Made by a program: the position numbers and the translations under genes. Below, piece by piece: positions 9,858 to 17,868 of a stretch of 64,000 nucleotides of DNA. The stretch is from Mycobacterium sp. DL440 (GTDB taxonomy: Bacteria > Actinomycetota > Actinomycetes > Mycobacteriales > Mycobacteriaceae), in contig NZ_CP050191.1 of the NCBI RefSeq assembly GCF_011745145.1, positions 1,081,991 to 1,145,990 of the forward strand, written 5' to 3'. How positions within the stretch are numbered: the stretch's first letter is position 1; each line of letters starts with the position of its first letter. The notes under the pieces were generated by a model, which ran no database searches, was not told the DNA's origin, and worked only from the letters and a program-made list of their open reading frames with translations.

Positions 9858-10226
9858 GGGGCTGATCGGTTTCGACTTCGCGCATCGAATCAAGGGAAGC
9901 GTGCCGGTGCAGGCAAGAGACCACCGTAAGCGTCGATGCAACCAATTAAGCGCCGATTCCAATCAGCGCGACTACGCCCTCGCTGCCTAAGCGACGGTGT
10001 GTCTGTCAGACCGGGAGCGCCCTCGGCCCGGACCCTGGCATCAGCTAGAGGGACCCACCCATGGGTTCGGTCGCGGAATCCATGGGGACATCAAACAGCG
10101 ACTGGGATCGTCATCTCGGCTTGTTCGCGTGACTGAGAGATCCGAGTAGAGGCAAAGCGAACTGCGCACGGAGAAGCCTCGAGGACATGCCGTAGGACCC
10201 GGGTTCAATTCCCGGCAGCTCCACCA
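9858..10226 (+). ncRNA. ssrA: tmRNA (10Sa RNA)
   Basis: About 369 nt of transfer-messenger RNA that rescues stalled ribosomes with SmpB. The 5' end GGGGCTGATCGGTTTCGAC and 3' end with TTCAATTCCCGGCAGCTCC plus encoded CCA form the tRNA-like domain. The tag frame 9952-9990 (resume codon GCC, stop TAA) encodes ADSNQRDYALAA, one residue different from the M. tuberculosis tag as I recall it (His to Asn at position 4). The 3' end is a classic integration target, and an integrase remnant begins about 100 bp downstream. Confidence 0.97.
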
Positions 10227-10251
10227 GTAGTACCCAGATAACTTCATATTC

Positions 10252-10326
10252 GAGACCTCCTTGCCGACAGCAAAAAGTGTCATACCCGTGGAGTACCACT
10301 GGATGCACAGTCGGCAAGGAGGTCTC
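10252..10326 (+). repeat. 17-bp perfect inverted repeat sequestering the integrase RBS
   Basis: The left arm 10252-10268 (GAGACCTCCTTGCCGAC) is the exact reverse complement of 10310-10326. The 41-nt loop contains a nested GTGG/CCAC stem. The right arm carries AAGGAGG (10316-10322), the ribosome binding site for the ATG at 10330. A transcript starting upstream would fold this site away. The repeat begins 26 bp after the tmRNA CCA end, so as DNA it could also serve as recombinase or accessory binding arms. Confidence 0.75.
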
Positions 10327-10329
10327 TGT

Positions 10330-10993
10330 ATGCGGATAGTCGTCGTCCAGAGAAGCGCCCATGCGGGCGAAACACTGCGCGCTCCCGACGGCGCGGCATC
10401 GCTCCCGTGGTCATCGGTTGTGGAAACGCTCGACCGACACGATGTACCCGACGGACTGCCGTTCATCGTCGACGACGATGGCTCGCTGAGCGGTTGCGAC
10501 CGACTGAACACCTACCTGCTGACCGCGTGGCGTCAACGCGCCTATGACCTCGACAGCCTGCGGACCTTCACACATACCACCTCGCCCGGCTGCTCCGGTT
10601 CGTTCGGGCGCGCCACGGCGGGGAACTGGTGGACCTCACCGCCACCACTACCGAGGATCTGACCGCTTACCGCGGTGCCCGCCAACAGAAGTCCAGGACA
10701 CCACGCTGGCCACCGAGTTCGGCTGCTTCTCCTCCTTCTTCTATTTCGCGACCCAGGTCGGCTGGATGGAGAAAGACCCGATCCCTCGCTGGGGCCGCAA
10801 CAACCGCAACACCCTCGTCTCCCGAACGAGGCGCGAGCGTCAAGCGAGCTGTCTCAAGGCAGCTCAAACGAAGCATTTCCTCGAGATCGGCCTGCGTGGT
10901 GACAGCCACGAGCCGTCGGGCGCCCCTTGGTACCCGGAACGGGACTACGTGTACGGGCTGTTGCTCGCAACTACCGGTCAAATCCTGAGTTAG
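10330..10993 (+). pseudogene. Tyrosine-recombinase (integrase) N-terminal remnant with two frameshifts
   Basis: Reading begins at ATG 10330 (MRIVVVQRSAHAGETL) and continues through NTYLLTAWRQRAYDLDSLRTF, resembling the N-terminal core-binding domain of phage-type integrases. A one-base loss near 10567 moves the reading to HTYHLARLLRFVRARHGGEL. A second near 10690 moves it to VQDTTLATEFGCFSSFFYFATQVGWMEKDPIP, which runs on to a stop at 10991-10993. The catalytic R-H-R-Y domain is absent. Directly 3' of tmRNA, this fits the relic of an element integrated at ssrA. Each frameshift is a single base, so sequencing error is possible for them but not for the missing domain. Confidence 0.7.
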
Positions 10994-11027
10994 GCTCACG
11001 ACCAGTGTTGGTTCGGTGGGGGGTGCC

Positions 11028-11306
11028 GTGGCAAACGAACTGAACGTGAACGCTGCTGGCCTGCGAGGCTCGGCCGCTCGCAGCGATGCGACAGCTGCGG
11101 AGTTGGCCGCAGGGACGGCAGGGGGCGGACGGGGTACGACTCCGAGTCAGGCAGGGGCGGCCGCGATCCTGGCCGCCGCTCAGTCCGTCCGCACCCGCCA
11201 GTCGCACCGCGTTTCCGGCCAGGCCGATGACCTCTCGGTGAGCGGCGCGCGCTACGACACCACGGACGACGACGGCGCCGCCGCGATCACCACGGTGTCC
11301 GTGTGA
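11028..11306 (+). CDS. EspC-like type VII secretion target (short partner)
   Basis: 92 residues, alanine/serine rich, one helical stretch, no membrane segment or cysteine. Size, composition (VNAAGLRGSAARSDATAAELAAG) and position just before a long WXG-like gene match the EspC/DUF2580 group of T7SS substrates and chaperone-like partners. GTG 11028 was preferred over an in-frame GTG at 11016 because of the G-rich SD-like run before it. The stop overlaps the next start (GTGA). A similar pair is found at 34505-35730. Family assignment is by resemblance only. Confidence 0.55.
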   Translation: MANELNVNAAGLRGSAARSDATAAELAAGTAGGGRGTTPSQAGAAAILAAAQSVRTRQSHRVSGQADDLSVSGARYDTTDDDGAAAITTVSV

Positions 11307-12469
11307 GCGCAGTTCCTTCACACTCGGGTGCCCTCAGCCGGTCTGAGATCGAAGAGTGGCCGACCCAGCACCTCGACGACGCGGCCACACAACTGCGGAG
11401 CATGGGTGCCCAGTCCGTCGCACTGTTCGACGAACACCGCCGCAATGTCGGCTCACCCGGCGGAACCACGTGGGAGGGCAACGCGAAGGACGCCGCTCTC
11501 GAGAGGGTGACCGCAGACACCGCGGTTGTGCGCCAGCAGACCACCGTTCAGAAGGAGGCCGCCGACATCGCCGAGAACGGTGGTCATGATGTCCGGGCGG
11601 CCAAGCAGGAAGCAGTCGGGGCGATCACCGCGGCCGAGAACGACGGGTTCACGGTTGCCGAGGACTTAACGGCCACCGACTCCGGCCGCTACGACATCAA
11701 CACGATCGTCGAGCGGAACAAGGCGGCCAAGGAGCACGCCGAGGACATCCGCTGGTATGCCGAGCGTCTCATTCAGGCCGATTCCTTTGTCGGGGAGCGC
11801 TTGCAGGCGAAGGCCGCGGAGCTGGAGGCGATCCGGTTCGACGGCGAGGACGATCGGCAGGGCGGGAACGGCGCCCACATCGCTCTCGTCGACCACACGT
11901 TCAAGCTGGACCCACCGCCTTCTGATCCAGGTCTGCCACAACCACCCGGCGGGTGGAGCGACGACCCCGTGATGGAGGACGCGCAGCGCATCGCCTACGG
12001 CCACGCCTGGCAGAAGCACTTCAGCGACTTCAAGGGGATGACGCAAGACCAGTTGGCCAAGCTCGTGCACGACATGCTCACCGGCAACCCACAAACCGAT
12101 CCGTCGCTGCACGTGGGTCAGATTCCTGGGCGATCGTCGACGGCCATGTACAAGGACGGCATCGTTGTCATCCACGACCCGTTGACCGGGGACGGGGGCA
12201 CGGTCTACCGGCCGACCGGAGGGTACGACGAGTTCCTGCGGCTAATCGGAGGTGCCGGGGGTGCTGCGCCCATCATCGGCGCACCTCCGAACCTGCCGCC
12301 GTCGCTGCCGCACCCAGTGGAGGCCCTGTCCTCTATACACATCTCCACGGAGGTGTATATAAGAGAAAGGCCCCCGCCAGCCCGAAGCGCCGACCGAGCA
12401 GATTCGGGCGCGCCATCAGCCGCCGGAGGCTGCGACCGAACAGATCCGGGCGCGTTATCAGCCCCCTGA
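11303..12469 (+). CDS. WXG-like T7SS effector candidate with C-terminal toxin-like domain (3' end chimeric)
   Basis: The N-terminal 200 residues are alpha-helical, with a WXG100-like turn (GGTTWEGNAKDAALERV) and the segment AENDGFTVAEDL...SGRYDINTIVERNKAAKEHAE. This is clearly related to the protein at 34783-35730 (AEVDGFAVDDEL...ARRYDITTIRARNAALAEHSD). A proline linker (DPPPSDPGLPQPP) precedes a compact domain: AYGHAWQKHFSDFKGMTQDQLAKLVHDML, then MYKDGIVVIHDPLTGDGGTVYRP. The His and basic/acidic strand pattern recalls small RNase toxin domains of polymorphic toxins. Homology-like sequence stops before 12326; residues after that are read through an adaptor-like junction into an unrelated gene in the wrong frame, so the true C-terminus is unknown. 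Any immunity gene would have been lost there. Confidence 0.6.
   Translation: MSAVPSHSGALSRSEIEEWPTQHLDDAATQLRSMGAQSVALFDEHRRNVGSPGGTTWEGNAKDAALERVTADTAVVRQQTTVQKEAADIAENGGHDVRAAKQEAVGAITAAENDGFTVAEDLTATDSGRYDINTIVERNKAAKEHAEDIRWYAERLIQADSFVGERLQAKAAELEAIRFDGEDDRQGGNGAHIALVDHTFKLDPPPSDPGLPQPPGGWSDDPVMEDAQRIAYGHAWQKHFSDFKGMTQDQLAKLVHDMLTGNPQTDPSLHVGQIPGRSSTAMYKDGIVVIHDPLTGDGGTVYRPTGGYDEFLRLIGGAGGAAPIIGAPPNLPPSLPHPVEALSSIHISTEVYIRERPPPARSADRADSGAPSAAGGCDRTDPGALSAP
12326..12369. other. Inverted pair of Tn5 mosaic-end-like sequences: suspected chimeric join
   Basis: 12326-12344 matches the synthetic Tn5/Nextera mosaic end CTGTCTCTTATACACATCT at 16 of 19 positions. After a 6-nt spacer, 12351-12369 matches its reverse complement AGATGTGTATAAGAGACAG at 16 of 19. 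This inverted arrangement is that of a tagmentation or mate-pair junction. The reading frames on both sides are broken exactly here. A natural hyphenated repeat cannot be ruled out. Confidence 0.6.
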
Positions 12470-12521
12470 GGCGTCGACCGAGAAGATCACGACGCCCCGT
12501 CCACCGGCCGCCGCACGGCCG

Positions 12522-13319
12522 GTGGCACCACCGCCGGTTCAGCCCCCTGTCGCAGCCGACGGGTCGAGGCCCGAACCGGCAAAGCCGTCCTCGCACTGGC
12601 GCAGCCCGCAGGCGATCATCCTGATCGCGGTCATCGCCGTCGCACTGGTGGTGATCGGACTGACCGGCGGCGAACTGTTCGCCCGCCACAAGGCCGGCTC
12701 CCTGCTGGTCTCGGTTGCCGAATGTGTGGTGGAAGACAACGCCTCGGTCTCGTTCGGGGTCAATCCGCCGTTCCTGTGGCAGCACATCACCGGGCACTAC
12801 ACCAACATCTCGGTGGAGACCGGCGGCAAGCAGGTGCAGGCCGCCAAGGGAATGACCGCGGATGTGGCGCTGTCCGACATCCGGTTGCAGGGCACCGAGG
12901 ACTCCAAGGGCACCATCGGATCGTTGAACGCCACGCTGACCTGGACGTCGGCCGGGATCAAGGACACCGTGGCCGAGAACCTGCCTGGCGTCGGCGCTTT
13001 GGTGACCGATGTGAGCACCGACCCGGCCGCGGGCACCATCACCATGCAGGCCGTCGGGGATACCAAGGTGACCGCAAAGCCGGTGGTGAACAACGGAAAC
13101 CTGGACCTGCAGATCACCGACGTCAGCGGTCCGTTCGAGAAGGACACCGTGCAGGCGGCCCTCGATGGCCTCACGACGAAGCTCAACGACGCCTACCCGC
13201 TCGGGATCCACGCCGACAGCGTCTCGGTGACCGACACCGGAGTGGTGGGCAAGTTCTCCAGCCAGAACGCGTCCATTCCCAACGACGATTCCAACGACGC
13301 CTGCTTCGCCAAGCTCTGA
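12522..13319 (+). CDS. DUF2993 membrane-anchored lipid-binding-type protein (N-terminus probably truncated)
   Basis: A proline-rich cytoplasmic region, one membrane helix (IILIAVIAVALVVIGLTG) and an extracytoplasmic DUF2993 domain (SVSFGVNPPFLWQHITGHYTNISVE, DVALSDIRLQGTEDSKGTIG, YPLGIHADSVSVTDTGVV) with a conserved Cys pair (AECVV and DACFAKL). DUF2993 proteins include LmeA, which works on cell-envelope lipoglycans. The GTG at 12522 is only the first usable start. The same frame is open from 12363 and encodes three imperfect repeats of the type QPPEA-TEQIRAR, so the real protein began upstream of the suspect junction. It overlaps the next gene by ATGA. Confidence 0.75.
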   Translation: MAPPPVQPPVAADGSRPEPAKPSSHWRSPQAIILIAVIAVALVVIGLTGGELFARHKAGSLLVSVAECVVEDNASVSFGVNPPFLWQHITGHYTNISVETGGKQVQAAKGMTADVALSDIRLQGTEDSKGTIGSLNATLTWTSAGIKDTVAENLPGVGALVTDVSTDPAAGTITMQAVGDTKVTAKPVVNNGNLDLQITDVSGPFEKDTVQAALDGLTTKLNDAYPLGIHADSVSVTDTGVVGKFSSQNASIPNDDSNDACFAKL

Positions 13320-13876
13320 TGATGGTTCGACTCGCAGCGGTCGGTCTGCTGGCGCTCGCCGCGCTCACCGGTGCGCCGTCGGCCCGGGCGCAGGAGCCCA
13401 GCCCGTTGCGGCCGTTGGTCGATGCCGCCGCGCAGCGTCTTCAGACGGCGGATCCGGTGGCCGCCAACAAGTTCCGCGCCGGCGGGCCGATCGAGGATCA
13501 GCAACGCGAACAGCAGGTCATCGATGCCACTATCGCCGAGGCGGGCAGCCGCCACATCGACCCGGCCTACGTGGGTGAGGTGTTCCGGGATCAGATCGAT
13601 GCGACTGTCGCTGTGGAGTACGGGCTGTTCTCGCAATGGAAGCTGGATCCGGCGACCGCCCCGGCGGACGCACCCGACCTGGCCGCGTCGCGGACCACGA
13701 TCGACGCGCTCAACCACACGATGGTCAACGAGATCGCCGACCAGTGGCCGGTCCTGCACTCGGCCGCCTGCCGCGCCGACCTGGTGAGCGCCGCCGATGC
13801 GGTGGCCTCGGCACGAAATCTCGATCCGCTGTATCGGCGCGCTCTGGACCACGCCACCCGGTCGTACTGCCGCTGA
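13319..13876 (+). CDS. Secreted chorismate mutase (AroQ gamma class)
   Basis: 185 residues with a signal peptide (MMVRLAAVGLLALAALTGAPSARA, cleavage after ARA) and the periplasmic chorismate mutase fold known from M. tuberculosis Rv1885c. Matching segments are LVDAAAQRL-TADPVAANKFRAG, RHIDPAYVGEVFRDQI-AT-AVEYGLFSQWKL and the C-terminal YRRALDHATRSYC. It converts chorismate to prephenate outside the cytoplasm. The start ATG overlaps the upstream TGA, with a second ATG at 13322 equally good. Two Cys (HSAACRADL and SYC) can form the family disulphide. Confidence 0.88.
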   Translation: MMVRLAAVGLLALAALTGAPSARAQEPSPLRPLVDAAAQRLQTADPVAANKFRAGGPIEDQQREQQVIDATIAEAGSRHIDPAYVGEVFRDQIDATVAVEYGLFSQWKLDPATAPADAPDLAASRTTIDALNHTMVNEIADQWPVLHSAACRADLVSAADAVASARNLDPLYRRALDHATRSYCR

Positions 13877-13949
13877 AAGACCGCCGCATTCGGGAATTGA
13901 CGTTTCTGTAGACACTGGACGGGTACTCCTGGCCGCAGGAGGTCTGGAA

Positions 13950-14582
13950 ATGCCTACATGGGGTTGGATTGTCATCGCGGTGGTTGCCGCGGTCATCGTG
14001 GCGCTGGCGATGATCGTGGCCGCATCGATGATGCGTCAGAAGCGAAGTGAACGGCTCAGGGATCAGTTCGGCCCGGAGTATGAGCACGCCGTCGAATCGG
14101 CCGGTGGCCAGCGCGCTGCGGAGCGTGAATTGCTTGCTCGCGAACGGAAGCACAACAAGCTGGACATCAATGAGTTGACGGCAGAGTCGAAGGCGCGATA
14201 CGTCGAGGCATGGGGCGTCACTCAGGCGTCGTTCGTCGACGATCCGTCGAAATCGGTCGGCGACGCCGATCGTTTGGTGACTGAGGTGATGCGCGAACGG
14301 GGTTATCCGATAGATGATTTCGAGCAGCGCGCTGCGGACGTCTCGGTCGATCATCCGAAGGTGGTCGAACACTACCGGGCGGCGCACGTCCTTCATCTCG
14401 CGCAAGAGCAGGGGGGCATCGCTACTGAGGCGCAGCGTGAGGCCATCGTCCATTACCGCGCACTCTTCGAGCAATTGCTCGGGTCTGAGCACGGAACACC
14501 GGCCGGCCTGAAAACCCGGACCGAGCGTGATACCGGTACGAACGACGCGGGTACGGACTCGCCGAAGGAGGCGACAGCATGA
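13950..14582 (+). CDS. Membrane-anchored protein with VDD-type repeat, unknown function
   Basis: 210 residues. One N-terminal membrane helix (WIVIAVVAAVIVALAMIVAASMM, about 6-28) is followed by a charged helical cytoplasmic region. It contains the motif WGVTQASFVDDPSKSVGDADRLVTEVM, shared with the next gene product (WNDVQAAFVDDPKECVQKADNLVAEVV). ATG 13950 is preceded by AGGAGG at 7 bp. The two genes overlap by 4 bp and form a unit. I do not recognise a catalytic motif. A coiled-coil scaffold role is conceivable but unsupported. Confidence 0.7.
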   Translation: MPTWGWIVIAVVAAVIVALAMIVAASMMRQKRSERLRDQFGPEYEHAVESAGGQRAAERELLARERKHNKLDINELTAESKARYVEAWGVTQASFVDDPSKSVGDADRLVTEVMRERGYPIDDFEQRAADVSVDHPKVVEHYRAAHVLHLAQEQGGIATEAQREAIVHYRALFEQLLGSEHGTPAGLKTRTERDTGTNDAGTDSPKEATA

Positions 14583-14884
14583 CCACCCACGACGAACAGA
14601 CGTCAACCGATGACAACGCGTTGTTGTTCGCCGATGAGCATCGATCAGGACTGCACTCGCGCTGGAACGATGTTCAGGCGGCCTTCGTCGACGATCCGAA
14701 GGAGTGTGTGCAGAAAGCGGACAACCTCGTGGCGGAAGTTGTCGAAGAGCTCACCGCGAGTTTCGCCGACACCCGTTCTCGGCTTGAGGCCCAATGGTCG
14801 CGAGGCCAGGAGGCCTCCACCGAGGATCTTCGGGTGGCTCTCAAGCGCTATCGCGATTTCTTTCAGCGGCTGTTGTCGGTCTGA
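14579..14884 (+). CDS. Small soluble partner with VDD-type motif
   Basis: 101 residues, helical, no signal or membrane segment. Residues 27-60 repeat the VQAAFVDDP...ADNLVAEVV motif of the upstream membrane protein. The C-terminal RVALKRYRDFFQRLL also parallels REAIVHYRALFEQLL of that protein, so the soluble protein looks like a duplicated copy of the membrane protein's cytoplasmic domain. ATGA overlap indicates coupled translation and probably interaction. Confidence 0.7.
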   Translation: MTTHDEQTSTDDNALLFADEHRSGLHSRWNDVQAAFVDDPKECVQKADNLVAEVVEELTASFADTRSRLEAQWSRGQEASTEDLRVALKRYRDFFQRLLSV

Positions 14885-14913
14885 GGCCTCATCGGGCCAC
14901 AGGGTTGCAAGGG

Positions 14914-16476
14914 TTACAAACTGTCGATGATCTCGTTCTTCAGCGCCTCGGAGCTGGTGCCGAAGACCGCTTGGACGCTGTTGCCGACCTCGATGACGCC
15001 TGCGGCGCCGAGCGCCTTCAGCCGGTCCTGGTCGACCTTGCTCTTGTCCGCGACCTCCATGCGCAGCCGCGTGATGCAGGCGTCGACGTTGACAAGGTTC
15101 TCCCGGCCGCCGAAGGCCTCGATGATCTTCTCGGCCTGGGTGTCTGCCCGTGCGGGGGCGGTCAGAGTGGCGGCGCCGCCGGCAGTCGTAGACTCGGCGC
15201 CCTCGCCGAGGTTCGCCCGCTCTTCGGCCTCGAATTCGGTCTCGGGTTCACGGCCCGGTGTGCGCATGTTCCACTTTGTGATCGCGACGTAGAACAGCAC
15301 AAAGTAGATGACGGAGAACACCGCTCCCATCGCGATGAGCAGCCAGATGTTCTTCGCTGCGGGCGCACCGCCGTAGAGCAGCAGGTCGATGAGTCCGGCC
15401 GAGAACGAGAAGCCGAGATGTATGTCGAGCAGATACGCGATCGCCAGAGACAGCCCGGTAAGGACCGCGTGGATGACGTAGAGCGGGAACGCCACGAACA
15501 TGAACGCGAACTCGAGCGGTTCGGTCACGCCGGTGAGGAATGCGGTCAGGGCGGCCGCCGACAGGATGCCGACCGCGACATTGCGTTGCTTCTTGTTCGC
15601 GGCGAGGATCATCGCCAGCGCCGCGGCGGGCAGACCGAACATCAAGACCGGGTAGAAGCCCGAGGTGAGAATGCCGGCGGACGGGTCGCCGGCGGCGAAC
15701 CGGGTGAGTTCGCCGGTGACGACGTTGCCGTCCGCGGTCTGATAGTCACCGTAGATGAACCACACGTATGAGTTCGGAATGTGGTGCAGGCCCAGAGGAA
15801 TCAGCATGCGGTTGGCGAAACCGTAGATGAATGCGCCCAAAGCGCCGCTTCCGCCGATGAACCGGCCGAGCCCGGTCAGCCCGGCATCGAAGATCGGATA
15901 GAAGTAGCTCATCAGGAAAGCGATGAACAAACTTGCGAGGGACACCACGATGGGGACGAACCGTCTGCCGCCGAAAAAGCCGAGATAGGACGGTAATTGG
16001 ATGGTGTGGTAGCGGTCGAACAGCCATGCCGTCACCAGACCGACCACGATTCCGGCGAATACGCTGTAGTTGATCTGAGCCTGATCGCCGGCCTTGTCCA
16101 CCTCGCCGGCCAGCACGATGGGCGACATGGTCTTGAAGACCGCGGCCATCACCAGGTAGCCGACCACCGCGGCCAGCGCCGTCGAACCGTCGGCCTTGCG
16201 GGCGAATCCGATCGCCACACCGACGGCGAAGAGCAGAGGCAGGTTGCTGAACAGCGCGTCGCCGGCAGCGCTCATGGCCTTGAAGAACGCGCCGATGACA
16301 GGGGAGTCGATCCGGCCCAACAGGTCGGGCTGGCCCAGGCGCAGCAGGATACCGGCGGCGGGCAACACCGCGATCGGTAGCATGAGGCTCTTGCCGAGCC
16401 GTTGCAGCTGCCCGAAAGCTGGTATCTTGAGGCCGGATTTCTCCTGTGCGCCTTCAGGTTTCGTCATAGCGCTCAT
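14914..16476 (-). CDS. PTS transporter subunit EIIBC, glucose/N-acetylglucosamine family
   Basis: 520-residue sugar phosphotransferase permease. The EIIC domain has about ten hydrophobic segments (for example [58 protein letters not shown]). A charged linker leads to a C-terminal EIIB domain with the phosphorylated cysteine in [13 protein letters not shown]. The start MSAMTKPEG (16476) has AGGAGG 10-11 bp upstream. It is divergent from crr-nagB-nagA by 135 bp, so GlcNAc or glucosamine is a plausible substrate, but glucose-type EIIBC proteins look the same. Confidence 0.9.
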   Translation of the reverse strand: MSAMTKPEGAQEKSGLKIPAFGQLQRLGKSLMLPIAVLPAAGILLRLGQPDLLGRIDSPVIGAFFKAMSAAGDALFSNLPLLFAVGVAIGFARKADGSTALAAVVGYLVMAAVFKTMSPIVLAGEVDKAGDQAQINYSVFAGIVVGLVTAWLFDRYHTIQLPSYLGFFGGRRFVPIVVSLASLFIAFLMSYFYPIFDAGLTGLGRFIGGSGALGAFIYGFANRMLIPLGLHHIPNSYVWFIYGDYQTADGNVVTGELTRFAAGDPSAGILTSGFYPVLMFGLPAAALAMILAANKKQRNVAVGILSAAALTAFLTGVTEPLEFAFMFVAFPLYVIHAVLTGLSLAIAYLLDIHLGFSFSAGLIDLLLYGGAPAAKNIWLLIAMGAVFSVIYFVLFYVAITKWNMRTPGREPETEFEAEERANLGEGAESTTAGGAATLTAPARADTQAEKIIEAFGGRENLVNVDACITRLRMEVADKSKVDQDRLKALGAAGVIEVGNSVQAVFGTSSEALKNEIIDSL

Positions 16477-16611
16477 CGCCTTATCGCCCTCCTGGCCACC
16501 CGGCGTGACCTGCCGCGAAGCTGTGCGGAAGCTTAGACGAGAACCGGCAAACTCGAGACCGTCTTTCGGCCACGCTCGTATTGTTGGGGCACGAGAGAAG
16601 GAGCCCTCACA

Positions 16612-17082
16612 GTGAGCTTGACGCGAGTACTCGCCCCGGTCGCCGGGCGCGCCGTGGCACTCGAGGCCGTTCCGGACCCGGTGTTCTCGGCCGGCATGGT
16701 GGGGTACGGCGCCGCGGTGGCCCCGCCGCGTGGCGTGATCGACGCGATCGCCCCGGTCAGCGGCACGTTGCTGAAACTGATGCCGCATGCCTACGTCATC
16801 ATGACGGCCGACAACGTCGGCGTCCTCGTCCACCTCGGTCTGGATACCGTCGCTCTGAACGGTGAAGGGTTCACCACGCACGTGAGTCAGGGGGATGTGG
16901 TGGCCGCCGGCCAGGTGGTGATCACCTACGACGTGCCCGCCGTCGAGGCGAAGGGCCTTAACCCGATTGTCCCCGTTGTGGTCATGGACGAGCGCGAGCC
17001 CGGCAACGTGACCGTGGCCGAGCCGGTCACCGCTGGAGCGGATATCGATTCGGGCGCAGACCTTTTCACGATAACCAAGTAG
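16612..17082 (+). CDS. crr: PTS EIIA component (Crr-like)
   Basis: 156 residues, the length of EIIA-Glc. The phospho-accepting histidine is in [17 protein letters not shown], and the second active-site histidine is in LMPHAYVIM. It carries phosphate from HPr to the EIIBC encoded divergently at 14914-16476. GTG start with AAGGAG 8 bp upstream. nagB begins immediately after the stop codon, so the operon is crr-nagB-nagA. Confidence 0.92.
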   Translation: MSLTRVLAPVAGRAVALEAVPDPVFSAGMVGYGAAVAPPRGVIDAIAPVSGTLLKLMPHAYVIMTADNVGVLVHLGLDTVALNGEGFTTHVSQGDVVAAGQVVITYDVPAVEAKGLNPIVPVVVMDEREPGNVTVAEPVTAGADIDSGADLFTITK

Positions 17083-17868
17083 ATGGAAGTCATCATCCTG
17101 GATGATGCCGCGAAGATCGGCGCAGTGGCTGCCGATGCGGTCGGCGCACTGCTCGACCGCAAACCGGACGCGGTGCTCGGACTTGCCACCGGATCGTCTC
17201 CGCTGACGATCTACGACGAACTCGCCGCACGATGCGCTGCGGGGCAGATCTCGTTCCGGGCCGCCCGGGGATTCACCCTCGACGAGTATGTCGGCCTGCC
17301 TGGCGATCATCCTGAGCGCTATCGCAATGTCATCGACACCGTGTTCGTCTCGCGCGTCGACTTCGCCCCCGACGCGGTCCAGGGTCCCGACGGTCTGGCG
17401 GACGACATTCCCGCGGCCTGCGCGGCATATGAGGAGGCCATCCGCGAAGCCGGTGGTGTCGATCTGCAGGTCGTCGGCATCGGCACCGACGGGCACATCG
17501 CCTTCAACGAACCCGGGTCCTCGCTGGCCTCACGTACCCGCATCAAGACGCTGACCCGGCGGACCCGTGTCGACAACGCCCGGTTCTTCGGGGACGACCT
17601 CGACGCGGTGCCGACGCACTGCCTCACCCAGGGGCTGGCCACCATCATGGCGGCCCGGCACGTGATCCTGGTGGCCCTCGGGCGCAGCAAGGCCGAGGCG
17701 GTGCACCAGCTGGTCGAGGGCGGTGTGAGTGCGATGTGGCCGGCCACCGTCCTGCAGCATCACCGGCACGTCACGGTTCTACTCGACGACGCTGCGGCGC
17801 AACGGCTTCAGCTCATCGGCTACTACCGCGAGACGTACCGTTCGAAACCGGATTGGCAGGGCATCTGA
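17083..17868 (+). CDS. nagB: Glucosamine-6-phosphate deaminase
   Basis: 261 residues. It converts glucosamine-6-phosphate to fructose-6-phosphate and ammonia. Conserved [13 protein letters not shown] (phosphate loop), TLDEYVGLP (base aspartate), [16 protein letters not shown] (catalytic Asp/His) and LGRSKAEAV are all present. It begins directly after the crr stop and is followed without a gap by nagA (GTG after TGA), a tightly coupled catabolic operon. Confidence 0.95.
   Translation: MEVIILDDAAKIGAVAADAVGALLDRKPDAVLGLATGSSPLTIYDELAARCAAGQISFRAARGFTLDEYVGLPGDHPERYRNVIDTVFVSRVDFAPDAVQGPDGLADDIPAACAAYEEAIREAGGVDLQVVGIGTDGHIAFNEPGSSLASRTRIKTLTRRTRVDNARFFGDDLDAVPTHCLTQGLATIMAARHVILVALGRSKAEAVHQLVEGGVSAMWPATVLQHHRHVTVLLDDAAAQRLQLIGYYRETYRSKPDWQGI

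Noticed and set aside
9936..10136. 66-residue open frame inside the tmRNA region
   Set aside because: Fully inside the structured tmRNA; the only translated part is the 12-residue tag at 9952-9990.
10227..12325. Second tmRNA 3'-end copy (attR) for the ssrA element
   Set aside because: I searched by eye for a repeat of the CCCGGCAGCTCCACCA end downstream and did not find one; it may have been lost at the 12326 junction or decayed.
14914..17496. Minus-strand frame extending the PTS permease to 860 residues
   Set aside because: The extension is antisense to crr and nagB; the real start is 16476 with a good SD.
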